From Shewanella sp. KT0246 (GTDB lineage: Bacteria > Pseudomonadota > Gammaproteobacteria > Enterobacterales > Shewanellaceae): a stretch of 64,000 nucleotides of DNA. The stretch covers positions 1 to 64,000 of the forward strand of contig NZ_BPEV01000027.1 in the NCBI RefSeq assembly GCF_019654955.1, read 5' to 3'. Position numbers and translations under genes: made by a program. Below, one piece after another: positions 55,001-63,186 of the stretch (within the stretch, counting starts at the first letter, position 1; each line of letters opens with the position of its first letter). The notes beneath the pieces are model-generated. The model did not search any database and was not told the origin of the DNA. It saw only the letters and a list, made by a program, of their open reading frames with translations.

Positions 55001-55307
55001 GGTATATCAATCAGAAACACAATTAGACCCGCAACTGATAAAACAAGAACTCACTGAAAAAAATTCTGATATTGAAGCTACCGAGCTTAATGCGCGCTGG
55101 CTTATTGCTTTGTATAACTTCAGCTTAAACCAACAAGATATAAATGAGTCCAAACTAGGCACATTAGCTCAGCAAAGAGCTAAAGTCGTCAAAACCTACT
55201 TAGTTGACCAAGCAAATATTGACCCTAGTCGTGTGTTTATATTAGAAAGTCGAGTGCATATGGACCAAACAGATGCACAAGCCTTACTGACTTTAGACGC
55301 GAACTAA
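52065..55307 (+). CDS. DUF748/AsmA-like envelope protein
   Basis: A 1080-residue protein with one N-terminal membrane anchor (residues ~22-46) followed by a large repetitive beta-rich periplasmic region. It shows the DUF748 pattern LSELLGRQVSIEAIKVNPFTFEASLSQF near the start and a conserved block near residue 720-780 (LDLNFAFNKVELTSINPYSGTYAGYYIDKGQLSLALKY). Glutamate/asparagine-rich linkers lie near residues ~405-435 and ~635-665. DUF748 proteins belong to the AsmA-like group, some of which bridge the envelope and move phospholipid. A transport role is inferred. It is a single-gene unit with a weak ribosome site. Confidence 0.85.
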   Translation: MMPSIITLKQAYINRPRYQKIAIIGSFIYLLFVLTLGLLIPFIATKQAPKSLSELLGRQVSIEAIKVNPFTFEASLSQFTINEDDNKQAFFHLDSLDVDIMFWRSLFNLNVSLDYLMIDGTALSIERLTALTQSAETSAKLGYQFNFTDIIKTFDNRAAELVKATPEQDNNSEIDEPSEPIAIHINQFAFNNASLQINDKLTDTQLLYPDITLSATDFKTDALLAEFPDANKLKLMIADDKNGQITLKTQTQLAPLDAKGEVSIDSMDLTQYWSFVESLFKVSLQSANLNVSSTFDITEDMQYAAVSVPNAPEKAKQHSSPLNINILNTDIKVDSIVAKDAKRQVTTIDLFALNDIAVSTKNQTVDIQELQTTNGDFWITIDPDKVNLVDLFTPIFVDENANSDTPVDTATNEEASSSIVESKAGENEVVENEAENTPTWLVTLHALELKDYQFELTESVANKTANFWKIADINFSTQTIKSDLSLPIEYQLSLSINDQSEFISQGQFDANLLSLEADIDYQKVNLTKFQPYIAPFMNVTLESGLFNTKGHISANADQKFIYQGQASVNQLKISDNLLKQPLLNWELMDITALTFDNLGRSLAIDEILFDGLFSRLIISEDRTTNIADLVAKPADSDNSTVNGERADNSDDIQLEVTTNAKQGETEKPHDDLTSAFAIDIKRIGIKDSSAFFADNSLTPNFASGIEQLNGEIAHISTNPQTRASVNLAGKIDKYAPVTLKGDVNPLLKNPYLDLNFAFNKVELTSINPYSGTYAGYYIDKGQLSLALKYQLENNQLVGSNHLVIDQLELGKPSNSSLATSLPITLAIALLQDRHGVIDLGVNVDGDLDSPSFSFGSIVMTAITNVITKAITAPFSLLAGLVGGDEDEMDKIGFQYGLADISEDQQATLTSLAKALNDRPLLMLNIKGGVDLANDQFALQQQQLHQKLATQAGVEVSALPADLSASQFPQQGAITDALISVYQSETQLDPQLIKQELTEKNSDIEATELNARWLIALYNFSLNQQDINESKLGTLAQQRAKVVKTYLVDQANIDPSRVFILESRVHMDQTDAQALLTLDAN

Positions 55308-55404
55308 ACATAGCTAGAACCATAAAACATAGGGCTGAGATTTCACTCGCTCAACCCTGAAACAAACGTCTTTGGCGGTTTAATCAGCATTAACTTGGGT
55401 TCTA

Positions 55405-55429
55405 TTCACAGATGACTATTATCTGTGAA
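55405..55429. other. Perfect 9-bp inverted repeat upstream of the glutaredoxin gene
   Basis: TTCACAGAT/ATCTGTGAA spaced by 7 nt, about 100 bp before the glutaredoxin start. The arms could be an operator (25-bp palindrome) or a short hairpin; no T-tract follows. A GGGCTGAG/CTCAACCC stem at about 55332-55358 lies closer to the preceding gene. Confidence 0.5.
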
Positions 55430-55525
55430 CAACATCACGTAAACTATCGCTGAAAATTAACTTAGATAATATTTAGACGTCTGTTTTTAACTGTTTTGTT
55501 AAATTCGATTATTAAAGGAAGTGGT

Positions 55526-55882
55526 ATGTTTGTAATTCGTTGGCTACTTGGCCGCATTATCCTGTTAGTAAACTTTTTATTCCCAGGCAAAAAATTCCAA
55601 CGCCCTGTTTCAGAGCAAGCAAAAATAGATGAGCAGACTAAAGCATTAGCCTTATATCAATATGCGGCTTGCCCGTTCTGCGTAAAAGTTCGTCGCGCAA
55701 TTCGTCGTCAAGGACTGAATATTGTCACTGTCGATGCTAAACAAGAAACCAATAAGCAAGAACTTGTTCAACAAGGTGGTCAGTTAAAAGTTCCTTGTTT
55801 AAAAATTGAAAAAGATGGTCAGACTCAATGGATGTACGAGTCAAATGACATCATTGCTTATTTATCAAAGCAATACGCTTAA
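55526..55882 (+). CDS. Membrane-anchored glutaredoxin-like protein
   Basis: About 118 residues from ATG 55526, which has AAAGGA 7 nt upstream (a TTG 10 codons earlier is less good). An N-terminal hydrophobic helix (MFVIRWLLGRIILLVNFLF) anchors it, followed by a glutaredoxin domain with the dithiol active site CPFC in YAACPFCVKVRR, the cis-proline in LKVPCL and the glutathione-site SNDIIAYL. The fold should face the cytoplasm if the positive-inside rule applies. A thiol-disulfide role is inferred. Confidence 0.88.
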   Translation: MFVIRWLLGRIILLVNFLFPGKKFQRPVSEQAKIDEQTKALALYQYAACPFCVKVRRAIRRQGLNIVTVDAKQETNKQELVQQGGQLKVPCLKIEKDGQTQWMYESNDIIAYLSKQYA

Positions 55883-55901
55883 ACTACTTTAGATAGATTT
55901 T

Positions 55902-55933
55902 GTGTACTGAGTTTTATGTTAAGCCCAGTACAC
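55902..55933 (+). terminator. Hairpin after the glutaredoxin gene
   Basis: GTGTACTG/CAGTACAC with a 16-nt loop, 20 bp after the stop. It is followed by TTAAGTTT, so it is a weak terminator at best. Confidence 0.5.
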
Positions 55934-56133
55934 TTAAGTTTAAAAATGATGGCTACAAACATTCACACAGTTGACGTTGACTCAAAAGCACACGTTTAAT
56001 CATTTACTACCACACTCTAAAGACACTAATATCCTCTTTAACATAGTAAATATCTGTAAAAACTATCAATGACTGCCACTTTCGTTTTAATATGAATCGT
56101 TTCTATTTTAAGTTTTATAAAGGATTATTACTG

Positions 56134-56589
56134 GTGCCAAAGTACCCTACGTTATTTATTAGTTTGCTACTGTTATCTGCTTGCTCTTCTGCACCTATAG
56201 AACCTGAAGCTTACGCTGGAAAATTTAAAGATAGATTCACTACTTCCATCAAAGGCGAAGGTATTAAACTTTTCACTTACCAAGCTAAAGTCGCGACAGC
56301 AACAGATCGTGGTATTGAAGATCCATTGCCGCACCAGCAACGTGTTGATCGCCGTCGACAAGATGCCCGCAGTTATGCCATCGGACAAGAGCGTCGTCAG
56401 GATCTGTTGGACTTGTGGGGCCGACAAGTGGATTTAGGCTTACAGAAAACAATTGATATGACGGGTTACTGCAAAGAGGGGTTCATTGTTCTCAATAAAA
56501 GTATCAGTGAAGGTCGCGGCGAAGTTCGTGGCGAATGCAATGATGGTGCGACACCTGAAGACATTGAAAAGTTTAGCCGTAATTATTAA
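56134..56589 (+). CDS. Hypothetical lipoprotein
   Basis: About 151 residues from GTG 56134, which follows AAAGGA by 9 nt and gives a standard lipoprotein signal (PKYPTLFISLLLLSAC with lipobox LLSAC). The ATG at 56092 extends the frame but has no ribosome site. The mature protein has two cysteines (MTGYCKEG and GECNDG) that could pair, and an arginine-rich middle (RVDRRRQDARSYAIGQERRQD). No recognised family. Confidence 0.78.
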   Translation: MPKYPTLFISLLLLSACSSAPIEPEAYAGKFKDRFTTSIKGEGIKLFTYQAKVATATDRGIEDPLPHQQRVDRRRQDARSYAIGQERRQDLLDLWGRQVDLGLQKTIDMTGYCKEGFIVLNKSISEGRGEVRGECNDGATPEDIEKFSRNY

Positions 56590-56809
56590 CTAAAGGTTTA
56601 CAAGGACGGTGGTAATTGAATAAAAAGCCCGTGAACTACGATAAATAAAGGGTTTAACTATAACCTCCTGCCAGTTTGAGCTAAACTTACCTTAAATCAT
56701 TTTCAAAAACATGTGACCAGCACTTACCAATCATACAGAGCGATAGTACTGGCTACCTGTTTTAAGTTATACAAGTGCCAGCGGCACATTTAAGCGAGTT
56801 AGATAGACC

Positions 56810-57022
56810 ATGAACAGAAAACAGCTGATGATCAAAAAGACCGCCAAGCGGGCTAAAGCTAAGCAAAACAAGATAGTAAAAGATAACCCGCAAAAAAATC
56901 CAAAGGTGGGTTACATCTCTAAAGCCGTGCGCGCTCAGATGGAACTTGAAGAGCAGCAAAAATTAGCTGCTGAAACAGAAGCAAGCACTGAAAATACTGA
57001 AGCGCCAGCTTCTGAAGCATAA
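56810..57022 (+). CDS. DUF2986 family small basic protein
   Basis: A 70-residue protein: MNRKQLMIKKTAKRAKAK...KPNPK-like lysine-rich start and VGYISKAVRAQMELEE, the DUF2986 signature, ending in an acidic tail. It is cytosolic and possibly nucleic-acid-binding by charge only. It is followed by a strong terminator. Confidence 0.82.
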   Translation: MNRKQLMIKKTAKRAKAKQNKIVKDNPQKNPKVGYISKAVRAQMELEEQQKLAAETEASTENTEAPASEA

Positions 57023-57061
57023 AGCTCTTAAGTATAAAGCTCTTGTGCTTAAACAGAATAT

Positions 57062-57104
57062 AAAAAGCCCCGCAAACCTGAATAGGATTGTGGGGCTTTT
57101 TGTC
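57062..57104 (+). terminator. Long terminator hairpin
   Basis: AAAAAGCCCC/GGGGCTTTTT outer stem with a paired interior (CAAACC against GGATTG). T-tracts in both directions may also serve the MATE gene. Confidence 0.93.
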
Positions 57105-57201
57105 ATAAACAATTAAGTTTTAAATCAAATAATCTGTAGCCTAAAGCGCTAATCTGAAGTTTTAGTTTAAAATACTAGCAATAAATTTAATGAGTGTTAG
57201 A

Positions 57202-58710
57202 TCATTTATCTTTTGAAGATAACGGATTGTCTAAGTCACCATCTCTAATGATTTCTTCACATAAAGGCTCTTCGTTAAGCTGAGCTAACTGAATGTATGA
57301 AGAAGACTGTGGCGATGACGTTGGGCTCATTTCAAGTTCTATTTCATCATCTTCTGATACCGGCTCAATTGCTGGTTGCTGATGCGATTTCGCAGTAATT
57401 TTATCTATTAATCGATAACCAACCCACACACCACCCAGGCCAAACAAAATCGAACCAAGGGCTTGACCAATCAACACCCCATATACTCCACCAATTTGAG
57501 CCCCAAAATACACAAAAGGTATTGTGCCAATGGTAGCTTTACCTACATTAAAAAAGGTGGAATATTTGGCTTTACCTAAGTTATTAAACGATGCGTTAGC
57601 AACAAACAAAATACCGTTAAAAATAAAAAATATAGCAATATATTGACAGAAAAATACAATGAGCTCAGCCGCTTCACCTTGCATATCAAACGCAGCAACT
57701 ATTTGATGTTTGAGTGCAAATAATAAAATAGAAACACCTAATACAAACACGATGCAAAATTGAATCGCTTTTGTCAGGCTTTCTTTTACTCGGCCAAACT
57801 CCAAGGCGCCATAGTTTTGGCCGATAATAGGCCCTACAGCGCCACTTAGCGCAAATATCATTCCGAAACAAACAGGAATTAATCGTCCTAATACCGCCCA
57901 ACCTGCCACATAGCTGTCACCGAAATCAGCAATCGCTTTAGTCACAACCGCATTACCTATTGGGGTCGCGACGTTAGTAAGCATCGCAGGCAATGCAATG
58001 GCAAAAATAGTCCTGATGTCTTCGATAAAATGCTGGCGATTAAACTGACCAAGCATTTTATGCTTAACCACAATTCCCCGAGCCGAAATGATAAATACCG
58101 CAATGCGGGCAAACACTGATGCCACAGCAGCGCCTTCAATCCCCATGCCTAAAGCAAAGATAAAAATTGGGTCTAAAATTAAGTTAACACCGCCACCTGC
58201 AAGCGTCGACATCATAGACAACTTGGCATCACCAATAGCCCTTAAAGCACCGCCTAGTGCCATTGCTAAACAAATAAAGGGCAATGATGGTACTAATATA
58301 CGTAGATAACTTTCTGCTAAAATTGCAGTTTCACCATTAGCTCCAATTAACGCTAACAGCTCGGGAATAAAAATAAATACGGTTACTGCGACTACGATAC
58401 TGGTAATTAATGACACCACTGCGCTGTTAAGTAACATGCGCTTTGCCAGAACTAAATTCTTTGCTCCCACCGCTCGTGACACTAAGGCGCCTAGAGCAAT
58501 GGATAAACCGATACCTATCGATGTGGTAAAAAATGAAATCGCGCCTGCATAACCCACTGCAGCAGCAAGCTCTAATTCTCCTAATAAACTTAGGAAAAAG
58601 ATATCAAGTAAATCGACCACGAACAGCGCTGAGATCCCTACTGCAGCAGTAGAGCTCATCACTAATATGTGACGTAAAATCGAGCCTTGAACAAACTTAG
58701 CTTCGGTCAT
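57202..58710 (-). CDS. MATE family efflux transporter
   Basis: The 502-residue membrane protein has about twelve helices in two MATE repeats: FVDLLDIFFLSLLGELELAAAVGYAG in helix 1-2 and SGAVGPIIGQNYGALEFGRVKE in the second half. MATE pumps expel cationic compounds using Na+ or H+ gradients. The ~55-residue C-terminal tail is hydrophilic and acidic (VSEDDEIELEMSPTSS), longer than usual. Its ATG overlaps the stop of the ion channel gene by 4 bases (ATGA). Confidence 0.92.
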   Translation of the reverse strand: MTEAKFVQGSILRHILVMSSTAAVGISALFVVDLLDIFFLSLLGELELAAAVGYAGAISFFTTSIGIGLSIALGALVSRAVGAKNLVLAKRMLLNSAVVSLITSIVVAVTVFIFIPELLALIGANGETAILAESYLRILVPSLPFICLAMALGGALRAIGDAKLSMMSTLAGGGVNLILDPIFIFALGMGIEGAAVASVFARIAVFIISARGIVVKHKMLGQFNRQHFIEDIRTIFAIALPAMLTNVATPIGNAVVTKAIADFGDSYVAGWAVLGRLIPVCFGMIFALSGAVGPIIGQNYGALEFGRVKESLTKAIQFCIVFVLGVSILLFALKHQIVAAFDMQGEAAELIVFFCQYIAIFFIFNGILFVANASFNNLGKAKYSTFFNVGKATIGTIPFVYFGAQIGGVYGVLIGQALGSILFGLGGVWVGYRLIDKITAKSHQQPAIEPVSEDDEIELEMSPTSSPQSSSYIQLAQLNEEPLCEEIIRDGDLDNPLSSKDK

Positions 58711-59555
58711 GAGTTCCCTTCTGAATTTTGTTGCTCTAACTCGCTACCGCAATGATGGCAATATAATGCTTGTAAATGATGACCGCGAGTACCGCAGTTA
58801 CTGCACTTTCGTAAATCTCGCTCAGCGACCATTTCATGGGAGATTTCAGCGGTAAGTATCCCCGTTGGAATAGCAATAATGGAATAACCAATTAACATAG
58901 TAAATGAGGCTATTGCTTGACCTAAATTGGTCTGGGGCGTGATATCGCCATAACCTACGGTGGTAATCGTCACAATCGTCCAGTACATGGATTTAGGAAT
59001 AGAGGTAAACCCATTAGCAGGTCCCTCTACCACGTACATTACGACACTCAACGCCATAATGATCAGGCTAACCGAAAAGAAGAAGATAAACACTTTCCTT
59101 CTTGACTGCACCATCGCTTTTAACAGCAAATTGCCTTCACTTAAATAACGTAATAACTTGAGTACGCGAAAGATTCTGAATAAACGCAGTATTCTGAAAG
59201 CGAGAGATACGTTCGCTCCTGGGAATATCAACGCTAAAAAGCTTGGTAGAATCGACAGTAAATCAACAATACCGTAGAAACTACGCATATACGCCAATCG
59301 ACTCACTGAACCATATAACCTCAAAAGATATTCAATTGTAAACAACCAAGTGAATGCCCATTCAGCATAGTAAATAACTTGGCCATATTGCTGATGATAG
59401 CTTTCTATCGTATCTAAAATTATCAGCAATACGCTAAGTAAAATACAGATCATTAACCCAATATCAAACCAGCGCCCTAAACGGGTTTCAGTGCCGAAAA
59501 TCACCGTTCTTATTTGTTTTTTAAATGGGGTATCTTGTTTTTCTTCTAAGGTCAT
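58707..59555 (-). CDS. Voltage-gated potassium channel family protein with C-terminal zinc ribbon
   Basis: A 282-residue 6-TM ion channel with the voltage-sensor helix FRILRLFRIFRVLKLLRYLSE (arginines every third residue), the pore helix and the selectivity filter TVGYGD in TITTVGYGDITPQT, and a pore-lining helix IASFTMLIGYSIIAIP. The last 40 residues carry CSNCGT...LYCHHCGSEL, two CxxC pairs that form a small zinc ribbon. It is translationally coupled to the MATE gene. The physiological role is unknown; zinc or redox gating is speculative. Confidence 0.9.
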   Translation of the reverse strand: MTLEEKQDTPFKKQIRTVIFGTETRLGRWFDIGLMICILLSVLLIILDTIESYHQQYGQVIYYAEWAFTWLFTIEYLLRLYGSVSRLAYMRSFYGIVDLLSILPSFLALIFPGANVSLAFRILRLFRIFRVLKLLRYLSEGNLLLKAMVQSRRKVFIFFFSVSLIIMALSVVMYVVEGPANGFTSIPKSMYWTIVTITTVGYGDITPQTNLGQAIASFTMLIGYSIIAIPTGILTAEISHEMVAERDLRKCSNCGTRGHHLQALYCHHCGSELEQQNSEGNS

Positions 59556-59749
59556 AGCTCACTCAGTAATGACAGAGAATTTAATCCCGCATACATGATA
59601 AAAGTACGGTATTATCTTTAAAAAATTTCAAATTATTATCGCAATTAATCGCTGTTCTGATAAATTGCCTAATCGGTGATACTCATGTTAACACTATTAA
59701 CAATACAAGCTAACACCGCAAACCTATAAAACCGCTTATTGGAGACTTC

Positions 59750-60256
59750 ATGTACTTGGTTAAATGCTTTATTTTCATGGCTATATTCAGCGCACCCTTT
59801 GCCTATGGCTCTGTCAGCCAGTTAACCAGCTCAAAAGTCGATTTAGTGGTAGTGAATAAATCTGAATCTAGTATGTCGATTTATCATGAAGGAAAAATAA
59901 TTAAAACATATCAAATTGCTATGGGAGATGCGCCAAAGGGACATAAAGTCAAAGAAGGCGATCAACGTACTCCTCAGGGCCGTTATATTTTAGATTACAA
60001 AAAGTCTGATAGCGCCTTTTACAAATCGATTCATATCTCCTACCCAAACGAAGAAGACAGATTACGCGCTAATGCATTAGGCGTCAGCCCTGGCGGAATG
60101 ATCATGATCCATGGACAAAACCCTAATTCTTCACTAACACCAGAGCAAGCCCAGCAGTATAATTGGACCAATGGCTGTATTGCAGTCACCAATAAAGAGA
60201 TGGACGAGCTTTGGCGCGTAATTGAAGAAGGCACTCCCATTGAGATTTGGCCTTAA
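59750..60256 (+). CDS. L,D-transpeptidase (YkuD) family protein
   Basis: A 168-residue exported protein: signal peptide MYLVKCFIFMAIFSAPFAYGS, then VDLVVVNKSESSMSIYHEGK, the start of a YkuD domain. The catalytic core is IMIHGQ followed by NGCIAVTN with the nucleophile Cys in the S/N-x-G-C motif. Such enzymes link or modify peptidoglycan peptides or attach proteins to it. It is the size of single-domain ErfK/YafK-like members. Ribosome site TGGAG. It is 40 bp from yecM and probably co-transcribed with it. Confidence 0.91.
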   Translation: MYLVKCFIFMAIFSAPFAYGSVSQLTSSKVDLVVVNKSESSMSIYHEGKIIKTYQIAMGDAPKGHKVKEGDQRTPQGRYILDYKKSDSAFYKSIHISYPNEEDRLRANALGVSPGGMIMIHGQNPNSSLTPEQAQQYNWTNGCIAVTNKEMDELWRVIEEGTPIEIWP

Positions 60257-60296
60257 TCGATATCATTCCCCTTTCACGATGTAACAGGAAACCTTT

Positions 60297-60857
60297 ATGC
60301 ATTACGACCAGTTAATTCAAAACTGGCCTGATTTTAGTCAGCGCATTACCACCTTTATTCAACGCTTAGGGTTAGACAGCTTACAATTGGAATGTGACCA
60401 TTGCGCACTTCGAGTAAATAGTCACCAAGCTGCAACACAACTTAGCCAAGAATTTGAACAACACGGTCAGGTTATTTCTAATAATATGATTAATGGCCGC
60501 CCCATCCTGATAATCAAGTTAAATAAGCCATTATCCCTTGAAGGTTTAGATGTTAATTGTGTCGAACTGCCTTATCCATCTGACAAAGTGTATCCACAAG
60601 AAGGTTGGGAGCATGTTGAGTTAGTCTTTCCATCACCAGCATTAACTTGCGAGCAGTTAATTGCAGATCTAGTCTCTGTAGTACCCGATATAAGCGATAT
60701 AATTAATGATAACGTGACCGATATTAAAGTGAAACAAAGCTCACCTAAAGGCGATAATGAGCGTTTAGCAAATCCGACAATTGCTTTCAAATCGAACGGA
60801 ATATGTGTAAAAGTTCATCCACAAAGCATTGAAGCCATTATTGCTAGCGAAAGTTAA
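60297..60857 (+). CDS. yecM: YecM family protein (VOC fold)
   Basis: The 186-residue protein matches YecM: CDHCALRVNSHQAA, SNNMINGRPILIIKL, VELPYPSDKVYPQEGWEHVELVFP and SSPKGDNERLANPTIAF are family hallmarks. The E. coli structure is a VOC-like fold with a putative metal site; no reaction is established. AGGAAACC precedes the ATG. Confidence 0.9.
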   Translation: MHYDQLIQNWPDFSQRITTFIQRLGLDSLQLECDHCALRVNSHQAATQLSQEFEQHGQVISNNMINGRPILIIKLNKPLSLEGLDVNCVELPYPSDKVYPQEGWEHVELVFPSPALTCEQLIADLVSVVPDISDIINDNVTDIKVKQSSPKGDNERLANPTIAFKSNGICVKVHPQSIEAIIASES

Positions 60858-60957
60858 TTAAAACCGTTTATCGCTATTACCGATTGTTGGAATAGCGATA
60901 AAGTCTAAATAATTTTTGGCAATTTAGTATTAACTAGTAACCAATAATCCATGATTT

Positions 60958-61821
60958 TTATTTGTTTTTAACAGCTTTTTCGGCCGCAAGTACTTCTGTC
61001 ATTGGTGGTACGACTGTCACTGGGTCTAAACGCATTTGATACCAGTTTAACCGCCAGTCTAAATGCGGTCCGGTTACTCGTCCTGTGGCGCCAATCTCTG
61101 CGAGCTGCTGACCTTGAGTAACCACATCACCCTCTTTTGCATATAACTTACTTAAATGAAGAAACGTCGAATTAATACCATAACCATGATCGATTATCAT
61201 AGTGCCACCTGAATAAAACATATCAGGTTCAGATAAGGTAATAACGCCATCAGCAGGTGAAACCACCACAGTACCTGTTGGACGCGCAACATCTACACCG
61301 TAGTGTGGATTTCCAGGTTTTCCGTTATAGACTCTTTGGCTGCCGTACACCCCTGAAATTCGACCTGTGACTGGCCATATAAAATCTTGCATAAACGAAG
61401 TTTGTTCACTAAAGGTGTTTCTTGCTGCTCTTGTTTGCTTTGAATCTTTTGCAGCCCTTTCTTGAGCGGCTAGGTTGGGTTTCATTATTTTTTTACTGAT
61501 CCCCGTAATACGATCAATTTTATATTCTTTAGTCGCTATACTCAGTGGCTTGAGTTCAGTTAAACCACTAGGATAAACCACTTCAAGCATTTGCTCTGCT
61601 TTCGCTTCTCTTTCAAACCCAATGGCAAACTGACCCTGCGGTGTCACTCCTATCTCTTCACCATTTAGCTTTACTACGCTTCCTGCTGGCACAGATCCTC
61701 GAACTAAAGCGCCTTGTTCGAATATACCGTCTAATTGAATTTCGCCTTGGGCATTAAAAGCCATTAATACAAGAGCCAATATAGATGTTGGATAGATACG
61801 ATTAAATTGTTTTGCGGCCAT
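60958..61821 (-). CDS. M23 family metallopeptidase
   Basis: About 287 residues from ATG 61821 (AAGG 6 nt upstream; a TTG nine codons earlier is unsupported). A signal peptide (IYPTSILALVLMAFNAQG) is followed by a beta-sandwich linker domain. The LytM/M23 catalytic domain comes next: NPHYGVDVARP (HxxxD), IDHGYGINSTFLHL and GPHLDWRLNW (HxH-type equivalent). All metal ligands appear present, so activity against peptidoglycan cross-bridges is plausible. It resembles the short periplasmic endopeptidases rather than EnvC activators, since it has no coiled coil. Confidence 0.9.
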   Translation of the reverse strand: MAAKQFNRIYPTSILALVLMAFNAQGEIQLDGIFEQGALVRGSVPAGSVVKLNGEEIGVTPQGQFAIGFEREAKAEQMLEVVYPSGLTELKPLSIATKEYKIDRITGISKKIMKPNLAAQERAAKDSKQTRAARNTFSEQTSFMQDFIWPVTGRISGVYGSQRVYNGKPGNPHYGVDVARPTGTVVVSPADGVITLSEPDMFYSGGTMIIDHGYGINSTFLHLSKLYAKEGDVVTQGQQLAEIGATGRVTGPHLDWRLNWYQMRLDPVTVVPPMTEVLAAEKAVKNK

Positions 61822-62059
61822 GTTTAACCTTAAAGAGTTTGAATACAATTAATTATTATGATTTAAATACTAAGGGCTTAAGGCGTTTTATTCAAATTTA
61901 CAACTGAAATAAAAACATCATATATAACCTAAAATAATTAATGTTGCGCAATAAAAAATCAATAGATAATTGATTAGTAGGAATAGTAACAATGAATAAC
62001 TAACAATGAATAAAGAACTAACTGTAGAGGAATGACAAACTGCCAACGGCTGTAGATAA

Positions 62060-62099
62060 TAAAAAGCAATGAGTCACTGGATTAAGTCACTCATTGCTT
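62060..62099 (-). terminator. Terminator of the PTPS-like gene
   Basis: AAGCAATGAGT/ACTCATTGCTT with a 14-nt partly paired loop; on the minus strand it is followed by TTTTTATTAT. The rest of 61822-62120 holds the M23 promoter region and nothing else recognised. Confidence 0.88.
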
Positions 62100-62120
62100 A
62101 AATTAACAATGGTTCACTGA

Positions 62121-62990
62121 TTACTTTACTGCGATAGCGCCTTTGCCAATACCTTCAAATGCAATAACTTTAAAGTCAGAACTTGGCGCTTTAGCTGCCA
62201 TAGTTTCAGCAATAAATTGAGCAAGTAACTCAACGGTGGTGTCATGAGGAATAATGTCACAACAATCTCTTGGCATGGCTAACTGAAAGTCACCTTGTGG
62301 AGCTTGGTAATGAAATCCATAATGGCTTTTATCATTAACATTCGCTTGTTTTGATAACTCCAATGTTGAAACATTAACAACGTCTTCTTCGCTGCCTAAA
62401 TAAATGTCTTGCCATCTGTCAGCCCAGTATTGATCCCAATTTGGCGCAGCAATGCCGTTTTCAAATACGGTGATCGGACTTCTATGACCATGAGCGATGC
62501 GCTGACAATTGCCGTCATGCTTACGTAAGCCATGGGTGTAATGATAATAAGGCGTATCTAACACTTCATTACGCAACGTAAGGCTTATACCTTCGACGTT
62601 ATCTGGCAAAGCTTCGCGTAATGCTTTAATGAGAAATGAATTTACACTGTCAAAGTCGATGACTTCAGTTGGAACAAGTGCAAATGCTTCAGATGGACAA
62701 GCAAGGTGAATATCACCTAATTTACTAGAAAAATCCATCCAAACGCGATCACCCTTTTGTTGCCAACGTACCTCACTACAAGCTGTGGGGATCAATAATC
62801 GATGATCAGCAACGTCATCAATGGTATTTTTAATGGTTTTTTTGACTTTAGAAAAATCAAGCACCATATTTTGCTCATCTAAGCCGCCATCAAGTAAGAC
62901 GTCAACAATCCAGCTCTCACCGACCATGCCGCGTATCGGACATAAATAGGAAAAATCGATAACGGTTAAATCTTTTACGAACAATTGCAT
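62121..62990 (-). CDS. Double-domain 6-pyruvoyl-tetrahydropterin synthase/QueD-like protein
   Basis: The 289-residue protein contains two PTPS-type modules. The first (about 1-150) has VLDFSKVKKTI and ADHRLL but VGES where the zinc-binding HGH should be. The second (about 150-289) has THGLRKHDGNCQRIAHGHRSPI with histidines and the catalytic-region cysteine, and ends FEGIGKGAIAVK. Standard QueD is about 120 residues and makes carboxytetrahydropterin for queuosine. Whether this long form does that, or another pterin reaction, is open. Ribosome site TAGGAG. Confidence 0.8.
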   Translation of the reverse strand: MQLFVKDLTVIDFSYLCPIRGMVGESWIVDVLLDGGLDEQNMVLDFSKVKKTIKNTIDDVADHRLLIPTACSEVRWQQKGDRVWMDFSSKLGDIHLACPSEAFALVPTEVIDFDSVNSFLIKALREALPDNVEGISLTLRNEVLDTPYYHYTHGLRKHDGNCQRIAHGHRSPITVFENGIAAPNWDQYWADRWQDIYLGSEEDVVNVSTLELSKQANVNDKSHYGFHYQAPQGDFQLAMPRDCCDIIPHDTTVELLAQFIAETMAAKAPSSDFKVIAFEGIGKGAIAVK

Positions 62991-63186
62991 TAAGGCTCCT
63001 AGGCAGAAAAACAGTCCGCCTCAGTTAACATATCCCAAATAGCGATGGCTAAAGAGAGTGATTTTATCAAGGCTATTCTAAACAAAAGCAGGCCTAGGCG
63101 CGAGAAAACAAACTGAGTTTATTCAAAAAGACCCAATATTGAGATTTCTTGCTTTAAACTTGGTAATGCAAAGTCATTAATTATGG

